Below are positions 1 through 5,742 of a stretch of DNA of 7,340 bases, piece after piece. Origin of the DNA: Gammaproteobacteria bacterium (lineage in GTDB: Bacteria > Pseudomonadota > Gammaproteobacteria > Thiohalobacterales > Thiohalobacteraceae). A program made the translations under genes and the position numbers. Each line of letters begins with the position of its first letter. Position 1 is the stretch's first letter. The stretch is taken from positions 1-7,340 of the forward strand of contig JACRMO010000039.1 in NCBI GenBank assembly GCA_016214925.1, written 5' to 3'. The notes below the pieces were generated by a model, which did not search any database, was not told the DNA's origin, and saw nothing but the letters and a program-made list of their open reading frames with translations.

Positions 1-901
1 CACCGGCGGAATAGATGTTGGGATATTTCGGACTGCGCTGATGCTCGTCGACGATGACGAAACCACGTGGATTGCACAGACCTTCGACGCCGGCAACCGG
101 ATCGACGCCCTTGAAGCCCGGCAGTAGCATGGCGTGCTTGAAGGGGAGCTCGTGCTGTTTGATGACTTCGCCTTTTTCGTTCACTTCATCGGCGAACACC
201 TTACCGGCTTCGACCTTGGTGATTTTCGCGTTGGTGATCCACTTGATGTGGCGCTGACGCAATTCGTGTTCGAGCAGACCGCGGGAGTCGCCGACGCCAC
301 CCAGACCCAGGTGACCGACGTAGGGTTCGCTGGTCACAAAGGTCATCGGTACTTTATTGCGGACATTTTGTTTGCATAGTGCGGTGTCGAGGATGGCGGC
401 ATATTCATAGGCCGGCCCGAAGCAGCTCGCGAACTGCACGGCGCCGACCACGACCGGACCGGGATCGGTAAGCAGTTTTTGGAAATCGTCGTAGGACTTC
501 TCGGCATGGTCGACGGTGCACACCGACTGGGTAAAGCCATCGACCGGGCCGGAGCCGGGCACTTCCTCGAACGCCAGGCGCGGGCCGGTGGCGATGAGCA
601 GATAGTCGTAAGCGACTTCCTGTCCGTTCTTGAGAATCAGCTTGTTCACGCTCGGATCGATTTTCTCCACCCAACCGGCGATGAACTTGATGCCGTGTTT
701 TTTCAGCAGAGGCTCGAGCGGCAGGGTGATGGCCTCGCGGGTGCGCCAGCCGACTGCGAGCCAGGGATTCGACGGCGTAAACTGAAAGAAGTCGGTGCTG
801 TTAACCACGGTGATGTCGTGTTCTTTAGCCAAGACTTCACGCAACTCATAGGCTGCAGGCATGCCCCCGATGCCCGCGCCGAGTACGACGATATGTGCCA
901 T
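1..901 (-). CDS. sqr: Sulfide:quinone oxidoreductase, type I (C-terminal part outside window)
   Basis: A flavoprotein that oxidises sulfide to polysulfide/sulfur and passes electrons to the membrane quinone pool; acts at the cytoplasmic membrane. The first 300 residues are visible. The N-terminus MAHIVVLGAGIGGMPAAYE carries the FAD-binding GxGxxG motif (residues 8-13). ATGP (104-107) is the second FAD motif. The family's redox cysteines are at C128 (SVCTVDHAE) and C160 (ASCFGPAYEY), the same numbering I recall for the Acidithiobacillus ferrooxidans enzyme; the third (near 356) would lie beyond the window. TSEPYVGHLGLGGVGDS and VDEHQRS are also family-typical. ATG at 901 is chosen over an in-frame ATG at 907 because GGAGG (910-914) is 8 nt from the former and only 2 nt from the latter. 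One oddity is Phe157, where the related enzymes I remember have Gly. Flavocytochrome c sulfide dehydrogenase is less likely, as there is no export signal. Identification is strong; the symbol is the conventional one. Confidence 0.95.
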   Translation of the reverse strand, partial: MAHIVVLGAGIGGMPAAYELREVLAKEHDITVVNSTDFFQFTPSNPWLAVGWRTREAITLPLEPLLKKHGIKFIAGWVEKIDPSVNKLILKNGQEVAYDYLLIATGPRLAFEEVPGSGPVDGFTQSVCTVDHAEKSYDDFQKLLTDPGPVVVGAVQFASCFGPAYEYAAILDTALCKQNVRNKVPMTFVTSEPYVGHLGLGGVGDSRGLLEHELRQRHIKWITNAKITKVEAGKVFADEVNEKGEVIKQHELPFKHAMLLPGFKGVDPVAGVEGLCNPRGFVIVDEHQRSPKYPNIYSAG

Positions 902-909
902 GTTCATTA

Positions 910-914
910 CCTCC
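910..914 (-). promoter_or_regulatory. Shine-Dalgarno GGAGG of the sulfide:quinone oxidoreductase gene
   Basis: Read on the minus strand, GGAGG lies 8 nt before ATG at 901. Another in-frame ATG lies 2 nt downstream of it (at 907), too close for normal initiation. The site therefore decides the start in favour of the protein beginning MAHIVVLG. Confidence 0.75.
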
Positions 915-943
915 AAAAATGTGACTGCCAACTTAGTATGTTG

Positions 944-949
944 ATAACA
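944..949 (-). promoter_or_regulatory. Candidate -10 box for the sulfide:quinone oxidoreductase gene
   Basis: TGTTAT on the minus strand matches 4 of 6 positions of TATAAT. Its centre is 29 bp downstream of the centre of the FNR-type box at 969-982. That is the geometry expected of a class II (about -41.5) FNR/CRP-type activated promoter. Transcription would start near 934 with a leader of about 33 nt. This is inferred from spacing, not a strong consensus. Confidence 0.4.
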
Positions 950-968
950 CATGGTCGGTTGGATCTAC

Positions 969-982
969 TTGATATAGATCAT
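969..982 (-). promoter_or_regulatory. FNR/ANR-type binding site
   Basis: The plus strand reads TTGAT-ATAG-ATCAT, 9 of 10 conserved positions of the FNR consensus TTGAT-N4-ATCAA. It sits 68-81 bp upstream of the sulfide:quinone oxidoreductase ATG and about 29 bp (centre to centre) from a plausible -10. An FNR/ANR-family activator, which senses low oxygen, is the most likely ligand; a CRP-family relative is possible. It could also act on the divergent aminotransferase gene, but it is about 140 bp from that start, so the minus-strand gene is the better target. Confidence 0.55.
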
Positions 983-994
983 GTCGCTAGAGCT

Positions 995-1016
995 GCCTAG
1001 CCACCGGTTGCTAGGC
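995..1016. repeat. 7-bp perfect inverted repeat between divergent genes
   Basis: GCCTAGC and GCTAGGC are separated by 8 nt (CACCGGTT). The repeat lies in the intergenic stretch between the two divergent starts. There is no T-run beside it, so it is not a convincing terminator. An operator or a stem-loop in a leader are possible. The rest of 902-1120 holds the features listed separately plus several TTGAT half-sites; no ORF or RNA gene is seen there. Confidence 0.4.
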
Positions 1017-1120
1017 CCTGATCTGCCATCTTGTCAGATGCATCCTGTATGCTGTTGATCGTTGTTGATAAACTCCCCATTTCCTGGGCGTCGTGCCCAT
1101 ACCGTTCATAGAGGAAGCTT

Positions 1121-2302
1121 ATGCGCGCCATGTCCTTCCATCCTCCCCAGCGGACCCTGATGGGTCCGGGTCCATCGGATGTCTATCCACGAGTGCTCGA
1201 AGCGATGAGTCGTCCGACCATCGGTCATCTCGACCCGGTGTTCGTGGTCATGATGGACGAACTGAAGGAGCTGCTGCGCTATGCCTTCCAGACGCGCAAT
1301 GCGCTGACCATGCCGGTATCGGCGCCGGGATCGGCGGGCATGGAAATGGCGTTCGTCAATCTGGTCGAGCCGGGCGACAAAATTATCGTGTGTCAGAACG
1401 GCGTGTTCGGCGGGCGTATGCAGGAAAACGTCGAACGCGCCGGCGGTGTCGCCGTCATGGTGGACGATGCCTGGGGCGAGCCGGTCGATCCGCTCAAGGT
1501 GGAAGACGCGCTCAAGGCGCATCCGGATGCAAAGGTACTGGCGTTCGTGCATGCCGAGACCTCCACCGGCGCGCAATCGGATGCCAAGACACTTGCCGAG
1601 CTGGCGCAGCGGCATGGCTGTCTCACGATCGTCGATGCCGTGACCTCGCTCGGCGGGACGCCGCTCCTGGTCGATGACTGGGGTTTGGATGCGGTGTATT
1701 CCGGGACGCAGAAGTGTCTGTCCTGCGTGCCGGGTCTGTCACCGGTGACCTTCAGCGAACGCGCGTTGGAACGCGTCAAAGCGCGCAAGACCAAAGTACA
1801 GAGTTGGTTCCTCGATCTCACCCTGGTGCTGGGCTATTGGGCGGGCGGTGGTAAGCGTACTTATCACCACACCGCGCCGATCAACACGCTGTATGCGTTG
1901 CACGAGGCGCTGGTTGTTCTGCGCGAGGAAGGGATCGAGAACGCCTGGGCGCGGCACCGTCGTCATCACGAGGCATTGCGTGCCGGCTTCGAGGCGCTGG
2001 GTTTGTCTTTTGTGGTGAAGCCCGAGGCGCGCCTGCCGCAGTTGAATGCGATCCGTGTACCCGAAGGTGTGGACGAAGCCGCGGTACGCACGCGTTTGCT
2101 CAATGAGTACAGTCTGGAGATAGGCGCGGGCCTGGGCGTGATGGCCGGCAAGATCTGGCGCGTCGGTCTGATGGGTTGCGCGGCCAGTCAGCGCAATGTG
2201 CTGTTCTGTCTGGGCGCGTTGGATGCGGTGCTCACCGATATGCGGGCGCCGATCCAGTCGGGCGTCGCCGTGGGTGCGGCGATGGCGGCGTACAGCGCTT
2301 AG
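1121..2302 (+). CDS. Class V aminotransferase, serine/alanine-glyoxylate aminotransferase type
   Basis: A PLP-dependent fold-type I enzyme expected to transfer the amino group of serine or alanine to glyoxylate in the cytosol. In an autotroph this would detoxify glyoxylate from photorespiratory glycolate. The 393 aa are full length for the family. LMGPGPSDVYPRVLEA (13-28) is the N-terminal family signature, SAPGSAGMEM (67-76) the PLP-phosphate loop, VDAVTSLGG (171-179) holds the PLP-contacting Asp172, SGTQKCLS (194-201) the Schiff-base Lys198, and WRVGLMG (346-352) the carboxylate-binding Arg347. ATG at 1121 follows GAGG (1111-1114) with a 6-nt spacer; ATG at 1130 is a less likely alternative. 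It is transcribed divergently from the sulfide:quinone oxidoreductase gene and ends 3 nt before the palindromic element at 2306, its frame undisturbed. The amino donor (Ser or Ala) cannot be fixed from sequence; septum-related or phosphoserine class V enzymes are less likely. Confidence 0.9.
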   Translation: MRAMSFHPPQRTLMGPGPSDVYPRVLEAMSRPTIGHLDPVFVVMMDELKELLRYAFQTRNALTMPVSAPGSAGMEMAFVNLVEPGDKIIVCQNGVFGGRMQENVERAGGVAVMVDDAWGEPVDPLKVEDALKAHPDAKVLAFVHAETSTGAQSDAKTLAELAQRHGCLTIVDAVTSLGGTPLLVDDWGLDAVYSGTQKCLSCVPGLSPVTFSERALERVKARKTKVQSWFLDLTLVLGYWAGGGKRTYHHTAPINTLYALHEALVVLREEGIENAWARHRRHHEALRAGFEALGLSFVVKPEARLPQLNAIRVPEGVDEAAVRTRLLNEYSLEIGAGLGVMAGKIWRVGLMGCAASQRNVLFCLGALDAVLTDMRAPIQSGVAVGAAMAAYSA

Positions 2303-3172
2303 CAGGCTGTTGAAAAATGCGATCAGGGGATGCAGCGCAAGGCGGAGACGGACGAAAAAGCGGAGTTTACACGGAGTAAATGAGCATTTTGAGTTCGTCT
2401 CCAACGCGGCGATGCGCCACTCAGCGCGTTTTTCAACAGCACCGGCGCGGAAGGTGAATACGGCCGAGTATTTGGTCTGCTCGGAAAAATTGCGCGTGGC
2501 GGCGTGCAGGGTGCGGCAGTGGAATAACAGTACGTCGCCGGCATCGAGTTCGGCAATGATTGCTTGCGCCAGCAGCGCTTGATTGCTCGCCAGATCCTCG
2601 CGGAAGAACTGTGCGTTATCGAATTGGTTCTTCTCGAACGGGAGTCGATGCGACCCCGGTATCAGTTGCAGACAGCCGTTTTCTTCCCGCTCCGGCCCTA
2701 ATGCCAGCCATACGTTGATCAACTCCGCACGCACGAATGCCCAGTAGCGGATGTCCTGATGCCAACGGGTGTCGCTGCTGAAGCGCGGCTGCTTGGTCAT
2801 GATGCAGTTGTGATGCGCCAGCGGCATCAGCACCTCGGGGCCGAGCAGCTGGTGCAGGCGGGTGAGCAGGGCCGGTTGATTGAGCCATTGGGTGAAGGCC
2901 GGATGCCGACCCTGGGCCTGGAGCAAGCGGCGCACGGTGCGCCCGCCTTCGGCCGCGCGCGAAGAGGGCGCGCCGGGGTAGTGCAGGTCGGCTTCGTATT
3001 CGAGCGGGGTAATTTCGCGGCGCAAGTGCTCCTCCGCGATACCGCGCAGCGTTTCGACCGTGGCGGGCGTGGCGAATCCGCGCAGAATCAGGAAACCGTC
3101 GCGCTGGAAAAGTTCGACTTCAAGGTCGGACAGACCGGTATCGCGCTGCCATTCAAAAGCGGGATTGACCAT
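1739..3172 (-). CDS. PhyH-family Fe(II)/2-oxoglutarate dioxygenase with its 3' end replaced by a palindromic element (chimeric frame)
   Basis: A phytanoyl-CoA dioxygenase/ectoine-hydroxylase-like enzyme; substrate unknown. Native sequence covers residues 1-244 (2441-3172). The N-terminus FQRDGFLILRGF is typical of the family. WHQDIRYW (137-144) gives the metal ligands His138 and Asp140, GCLQLIPGSHR (166-176) is the core signature, and LLFHCRTLHAATRNFS (215-230) gives the distal ligand, probably His223. Lys234 sits where a 2-oxoglutarate-binding Arg is usual. ATG 3172 follows GAGG (3179-3182) with a 6-nt spacer. After FTFRAG the frame enters the 135-bp element (residues 245-289), then runs antisense to the aminotransferase gene (290-477) before a stop. 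Relatives normally end within a few tens of residues of this point, so only a short native tail is lost and the catalytic core remains. Whether the 477-aa chimera is made and folds is unknown; the gene may be decaying. Core family call about 0.9; full extent about 0.5. Confidence 0.7.
   Translation of the reverse strand: MVNPAFEWQRDTGLSDLEVELFQRDGFLILRGFATPATVETLRGIAEEHLRREITPLEYEADLHYPGAPSSRAAEGGRTVRRLLQAQGRHPAFTQWLNQPALLTRLHQLLGPEVLMPLAHHNCIMTKQPRFSSDTRWHQDIRYWAFVRAELINVWLALGPEREENGCLQLIPGSHRLPFEKNQFDNAQFFREDLASNQALLAQAIIAELDAGDVLLFHCRTLHAATRNFSEQTKYSAVFTFRAGAVEKRAEWRIAALETNSKCSFTPCKLRFFVRLRLALHPLIAFFNSLLSAVRRHRRTHGDARLDRRPHIGEHRIQRAQTEQHIALTGRATHQTDAPDLAGHHAQARAYLQTVLIEQTRAYRGFVHTFGYTDRIQLRQARLGLHHKRQTQRLEAGTQCLVMTTVPRPGVLDPFLAQNNQRLVQRIQRVDRRGVVISTLTTARPIAQHQGEIEEPTLYFGLARFDAFQRAFAEGHR
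2306..2440. mobile_element. 135-bp palindromic MITE-like element with 12-bp terminal inverted repeats
   Basis: The ends GCTGTTGAAAAA (2306-2317) and TTTTTCAACAGC (2429-2440) are perfect inverted repeats, with weaker pairing continuing inward (shared GCG). Internal palindromes are GGAGACG (2344-2350) with CGTCTCC (2396-2402), and TTTAC (2366-2370) with GTAAA (2376-2380), so the whole unit can fold into a long imperfect hairpin. It encodes no transposase. I see no target-site duplication (flanks CTTAGCAG and ACCGGCGC). It lies between two convergent genes and interrupts the 3' end of the dioxygenase gene. It most likely belongs to a dispersed family moved by a transposase elsewhere in the genome; copy number cannot be seen here. 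A short GC stem (2414-2417 with 2424-2427) followed by T5 could also make it a weak plus-strand terminator. Confidence 0.75.
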
Positions 3173-3204
3173 TGGGATCCTCGGAACCGGATGTATTCAA
3201 CAAC

Positions 3205-3220
3205 CGCCCTGTCGAGGGCG
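3205..3220 (-). repeat. Stem-loop (6-bp perfect stem, 4-nt loop) in the dioxygenase leader
   Basis: CGCCCT and AGGGCG flank a 4-nt loop (GTCG on the plus strand). It lies between a candidate -10 (3226-3231) and the dioxygenase start at 3172. It is not followed by a T-run in either direction, so it is unlikely to terminate mltD transcription. It may be an operator or a leader hairpin. Confidence 0.35.
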
Positions 3221-3225
3221 TCGCT

Positions 3226-3231
3226 ATTATG
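3226..3231 (-). promoter_or_regulatory. Candidate -10 box for the dioxygenase gene
   Basis: CATAAT on the minus strand matches TATAAT at 5 of 6 positions, about 54 bp upstream of ATG 3172. No good -35 is present at 16-18 bp, so an activator would be needed or the match is chance. It lies in the 117-bp gap after mltD on the same strand. Confidence 0.35.
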
Positions 3232-3289
3232 GCATCAATGACGGTTTGCAGCGAAGTGTGCGGCGCTGGGAATGAAGCTGGTGCGGTGC

Positions 3290-4825
3290 TCAGCCGTCGC
3301 TACCGTCGGCACGCATGCGGGTGTCGGGGTAGAGGGTGAGTTTCTGGCCCGGCCGCAGATACTGATCGTTCTTCAGGTCGTTCCAGGAGCGCAGGTCGCT
3401 GACGGTCACGCGGTAGCGGCGGGAAATCTGCATGAGCGAGTCGCCGCGGCGCACGGTGTATTGCAGGGTCTGGTGACCTTTGGGCGGCGATTCGATGCTC
3501 GACGACGCGTTCGTGGCGACCACCTGCAGGCGCTGACCAATACGGAGCTTCGCATTGGACGGCAAATCATTCAGGCTCAGCAGTTGTTGCATGGACAGCT
3601 TGTGGCGGCGGGATATGTTCCACAAAGTATCACCGGAACGCACCTTGTAGGTGGGGCCGGAAGCGATCGGTGCCGCGGCGGCGACTGTCTTGGGTTCAGC
3701 TTGTAGAGAAGAGGGGATGGTGCGGTCGTCGTCATCCAGGTTGGCGAGCTGTGCCGCGAATTTTTCCGCAGCGTCCACCGGGATCACCAACTGCCCGTTG
3801 GGGGCGGTGGCGCGGCGCTTGAGGCCGGGATTGAGTCGACGCATGTCGTCCATGGATATGCCGGCAAGATCGGCTGCCTGACCAAGATCCAACTGACCGT
3901 GCGTTTCAACCAAGGCGATCTGTGTTTCAGCATCCAGGTTGGGCAGTTTGATGCCGTAATGACCGGGCGTTGTGACAATGTCCCGCAAGGCCAGCAGCTT
4001 GGGCACATATTCCTGGGTGTGCTTGGGCAGATCCAGGTGCCAGAAATCCTCTGGCAAACCGCGTGAACGGTTGCGCTGTACGGCATGCGCGACGGTACCT
4101 TCACCGCAGTTATACGCCGCCAATGCGAGCAGCCAGTCGCCGGAGAATTCATCGCGTAGAAAGGCGAAGTATTCCAGCGCGGCCTGGGTGGACGCGATCA
4201 CGTCGCGGCGGCCGTCGTACCAGCGGCTTTCTTTCAGGCCGAAGCGGCTGCCGGTTCCGGGAATGAACTGCCACAGACCGGCCGCTCCGCCGGGTGACCG
4301 GGCTAGCGGTTGGTAACCGGGCACGAACTGCCAAAGGCCGGCGGCGCCACCGGGCGAACGGGCCAGGGGTTGGTAGCCGCTCTCGATCACCGGCAGCAAG
4401 GCCAACTCGGCGGGTAAATTCTGGCTTTCAAGCTGGTCGAGGATCCAGCCCATAAAGGGGTCCGCGCGATCCAAGGCGTTACGTAGGGTGCTGGCATTCC
4501 GCTGATACCAGGCGATCTGCTGGTCCAGGCGCGAGTCGCGTGCATCGGGGAACTGCAGGTTGTCGCCCATGCGGTTCCAAGCATGGGCATACGTGGGGAT
4601 TGGGTCGGAGGTGTCGTCGGGTTCCGGCGCACGGGCGTTGTGCGCAACCGGTTCCGGGGCGGCCACTGCCTTGTCGGCATAGGCGGAGGACGCCTCAGGG
4701 GTGCGGGTGAATAGCTGCGTCGTGTAATGGCGTACCACCGTGGGTTGGCCGCAACTGGTAAGAGCGGTCACCATCAGCGCCACTAGCGCTGGACGCAGGC
4801 TGTTGTCGGCAGCCTTCTTCGACAT
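3290..4825 (-). CDS. mltD: Membrane-bound lytic murein transglycosylase D with internal 20-residue duplication
   Basis: A lipoprotein that cleaves the MurNAc-GlcNAc bond of peptidoglycan to give 1,6-anhydro ends, probably on the inner face of the outer membrane. In order: a signal peptide with lipobox LTSC (lipidated Cys25, +2 Gly, so not an inner-membrane Asp signal), a low-complexity linker, the SLT catalytic domain (about 120-285) with catalytic Glu148 (PVIESG), AAGLWQFIPGTG, WYDGRRDV and LAAYNCGEGTV, then two LysM domains (about 392-436 and 455-499) that bind glycan. At 511 aa it is somewhat longer than the E. coli protein. Residues 150-169 and 170-189 are a tandem repeat identical except Val168/Ile188, right after the catalytic Glu. 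The Shine-Dalgarno is weak. The gene diverges from the yafS-like gene, as expected, but the usual neighbour gloB is absent. Confidence 0.93.
   Translation of the reverse strand: MSKKAADNSLRPALVALMVTALTSCGQPTVVRHYTTQLFTRTPEASSAYADKAVAAPEPVAHNARAPEPDDTSDPIPTYAHAWNRMGDNLQFPDARDSRLDQQIAWYQRNASTLRNALDRADPFMGWILDQLESQNLPAELALLPVIESGYQPLARSPGGAAGLWQFVPGYQPLARSPGGAAGLWQFIPGTGSRFGLKESRWYDGRRDVIASTQAALEYFAFLRDEFSGDWLLALAAYNCGEGTVAHAVQRNRSRGLPEDFWHLDLPKHTQEYVPKLLALRDIVTTPGHYGIKLPNLDAETQIALVETHGQLDLGQAADLAGISMDDMRRLNPGLKRRATAPNGQLVIPVDAAEKFAAQLANLDDDDRTIPSSLQAEPKTVAAAAPIASGPTYKVRSGDTLWNISRRHKLSMQQLLSLNDLPSNAKLRIGQRLQVVATNASSSIESPPKGHQTLQYTVRRGDSLMQISRRYRVTVSDLRSWNDLKNDQYLRPGQKLTLYPDTRMRADGSDG
4259..4378 (-). 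repeat. Diverged 60-bp tandem duplication inside mltD
   Basis: Two adjacent 60-bp units (4319-4378, read first, and 4259-4318) each encode GYQPLARSPGGAAGLWQF plus two residues. By my alignment they differ at 12 of 60 bases. Ten differing codons are synonymous (for example CTG/CTA, CGT/CGG, TCG/TCA) and only one changes the residue (GTG Val / ATT Ile). The first unit joins the family-typical upstream VIES, the second the family-typical downstream GTG, so one unit is an insertion relative to ordinary MltD. The nucleotide divergence argues against an assembly artefact. Confidence 0.9.
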
Positions 4826-4910
4826 GTCTGGTTCCGTGGGTTTCAGGGGCGCATGCTGACAGCCAACCCCCCTGGGGTCAACCTTGAATTTCCCGTTTTA
4901 TGACTTTCTG

Positions 4911-4925
4911 CCCAGTTTTCCTGGG
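4911..4925. repeat. Inverted repeat in the mltD / methyltransferase divergent region
   Basis: CCCAG and CTGGG flank a 5-nt spacer (TTTTC). The repeat lies 8 bp before a candidate -10 at 4933-4938 and could be an operator. Its GGG can alternatively pair with ATCCC at 4937-4941, so two exclusive small hairpins are possible. The rest of 4826-4947 shows nothing I can name with confidence. Confidence 0.3.
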
Positions 4926-4932
4926 ATTGAGG

Positions 4933-4938
4933 TATTAT
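4933..4938 (+). promoter_or_regulatory. Candidate -10 box of the methyltransferase-rnhA-dnaQ operon
   Basis: TATTAT matches TATAAT at 5 of 6 positions but has no recognisable -35. It ends 9 nt before ATG 4948, so a transcript from it would begin about at the start codon (near leaderless). That fits the lack of a correctly spaced Shine-Dalgarno there: GAGG at 4929-4932 is 15 nt away. Confidence 0.35.
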
Positions 4939-4947
4939 CCCGACGCT

Positions 4948-5742
4948 ATGCAAAAGGACCGTTCGCAGCTGCCAGATTCGGCGTTCGACACACTGGCGCG
5001 GCTCTCCGGCTGGTATAGGACGCCGCTGGGGCGTGCCCTGGAACTGTCTGAATTGGAAGCCGTTAGGGATGCGTTGGGGACGCTGTTCGGGTTTCACTTG
5101 CTGCTGGTTTCCCCGCCCTGGCAGGGATCCCCATTAGATGCCAGCCGCATTTCCCATAGCTGGGTGATGCCGCCCGCCTGGAGGTTGGGAGGGGGGAATC
5201 AGGGACAGGTCAACCTCGCCGGCTCGAGTCAGGCTTTCCCGATGACGACCGACAGTTTGGATGCCGTCATCCTCCCGCATACCCTTGAATATGCCACCCA
5301 GCCCCATGAAGTCCTCCGCGAGGTCGATCGCTGCCTAGTGCCCGAGGGGCACGTCCTGATCCTGGGATTCAATCCTTATGGATTATGGGGACTGTGGCGC
5401 TTGCTCTACGGCTGGCGGCGACGTCTGCCTTGGACGGGGCGTTTCATCAGTCAGACCCGCTTGAAGGATTGGTTGGCGTTGCTCGGCTTCGATACGGTGA
5501 GCTGCCGACCGGTGTTTTTTCGCCCGCCGTCTCAACGACTGGCGTCCTGGCTGCCGATGCAGGTAGCCGACCGCCTCGCCGCGCGGGGGTGGCCGATCCC
5601 GGCCGCTGGGTATCAGCTGGTAGCCCGTAAACGGGTGGTGGGTATGACGCCGCTCCGCCCACGCTGGCGACCGCGCCGCAGTTTGTTGGCGGGCGGTTTG
5701 ATCGAGCCGAGTTCGCGTAGCCACTCGCGGCGTGAACTATGA
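4948..5742 (+). CDS. YafS-like SAM-dependent methyltransferase-fold protein
   Basis: Resembles E. coli YafS, a class I methyltransferase-fold protein of unknown substrate encoded next to rnhA. Visible landmarks are TPLGRALE, GFHLLLVSPP (where the SAM motif I strand should be), SLDAVILPHTLEYATQPHEVLREVDRCLVPEGHV (motifs around the Asp/His-containing strand and the following helix, residues 101-134) and LILGFNPYGLWG (135-146). The canonical glycine-rich SAM loop GxGxG is not seen, as I recall is also true of YafS, so activity is uncertain. The tail is basic (Arg-rich). I chose ATG 4948 (264 aa) over 4900 because similarity starts after it and the extra 16 residues would overlap the promoter. 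Its ATGA stop overlaps the rnhA start, implying translational coupling. Family 0.85; start 0.65. Confidence 0.83.
   Translation: MQKDRSQLPDSAFDTLARLSGWYRTPLGRALELSELEAVRDALGTLFGFHLLLVSPPWQGSPLDASRISHSWVMPPAWRLGGGNQGQVNLAGSSQAFPMTTDSLDAVILPHTLEYATQPHEVLREVDRCLVPEGHVLILGFNPYGLWGLWRLLYGWRRRLPWTGRFISQTRLKDWLALLGFDTVSCRPVFFRPPSQRLASWLPMQVADRLAARGWPIPAAGYQLVARKRVVGMTPLRPRWRPRRSLLAGGLIEPSSRSHSRREL

Noticed and set aside
479..1000. 173-aa plus-strand open frame opposite the sulfide:quinone oxidoreductase
   Set aside because: It is the antisense shadow of a well-supported gene and runs into its promoter region; no family signature.
1031..1059. TTGTCA with a hexamer 17 bp downstream as a sigma-70 promoter for the aminotransferase gene
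   Set aside because: The -35 is good (5/6) but the hexamer GTTGAT matches TATAAT at only 3 positions; no alternative spacing is better, so I do not call it.
1106..1615. 169-aa minus-strand open frame inside the aminotransferase gene
   Set aside because: Antisense to a gene with all catalytic motifs intact; composition looks like a GC-rich shadow frame.
3205..3220. The 6-bp stem-loop as an intrinsic terminator of mltD
   Set aside because: No T-run follows the stem on either strand.
2759..3241. 160-aa plus-strand open frame opposite the dioxygenase
   Set aside because: Shadow of the PhyH coding region; no recognisable motif and no Shine-Dalgarno.
3272..3706. 144-aa plus-strand open frame opposite the mltD LysM region
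   Set aside because: Antisense to the two LysM domains, which are clearly coding on the minus strand.
4259..4378. The mltD repeat as a CRISPR-like or satellite array
   Set aside because: Only two in-frame 60-bp units with no spacers, inside a coding domain; it is an internal gene duplication.
4877..4882. TTGACC on the minus strand as -35 for mltD
   Set aside because: The hexamer 17 bp downstream (CAGCAT) matches at only 3 positions, so the promoter is not supported despite a TG upstream of it.
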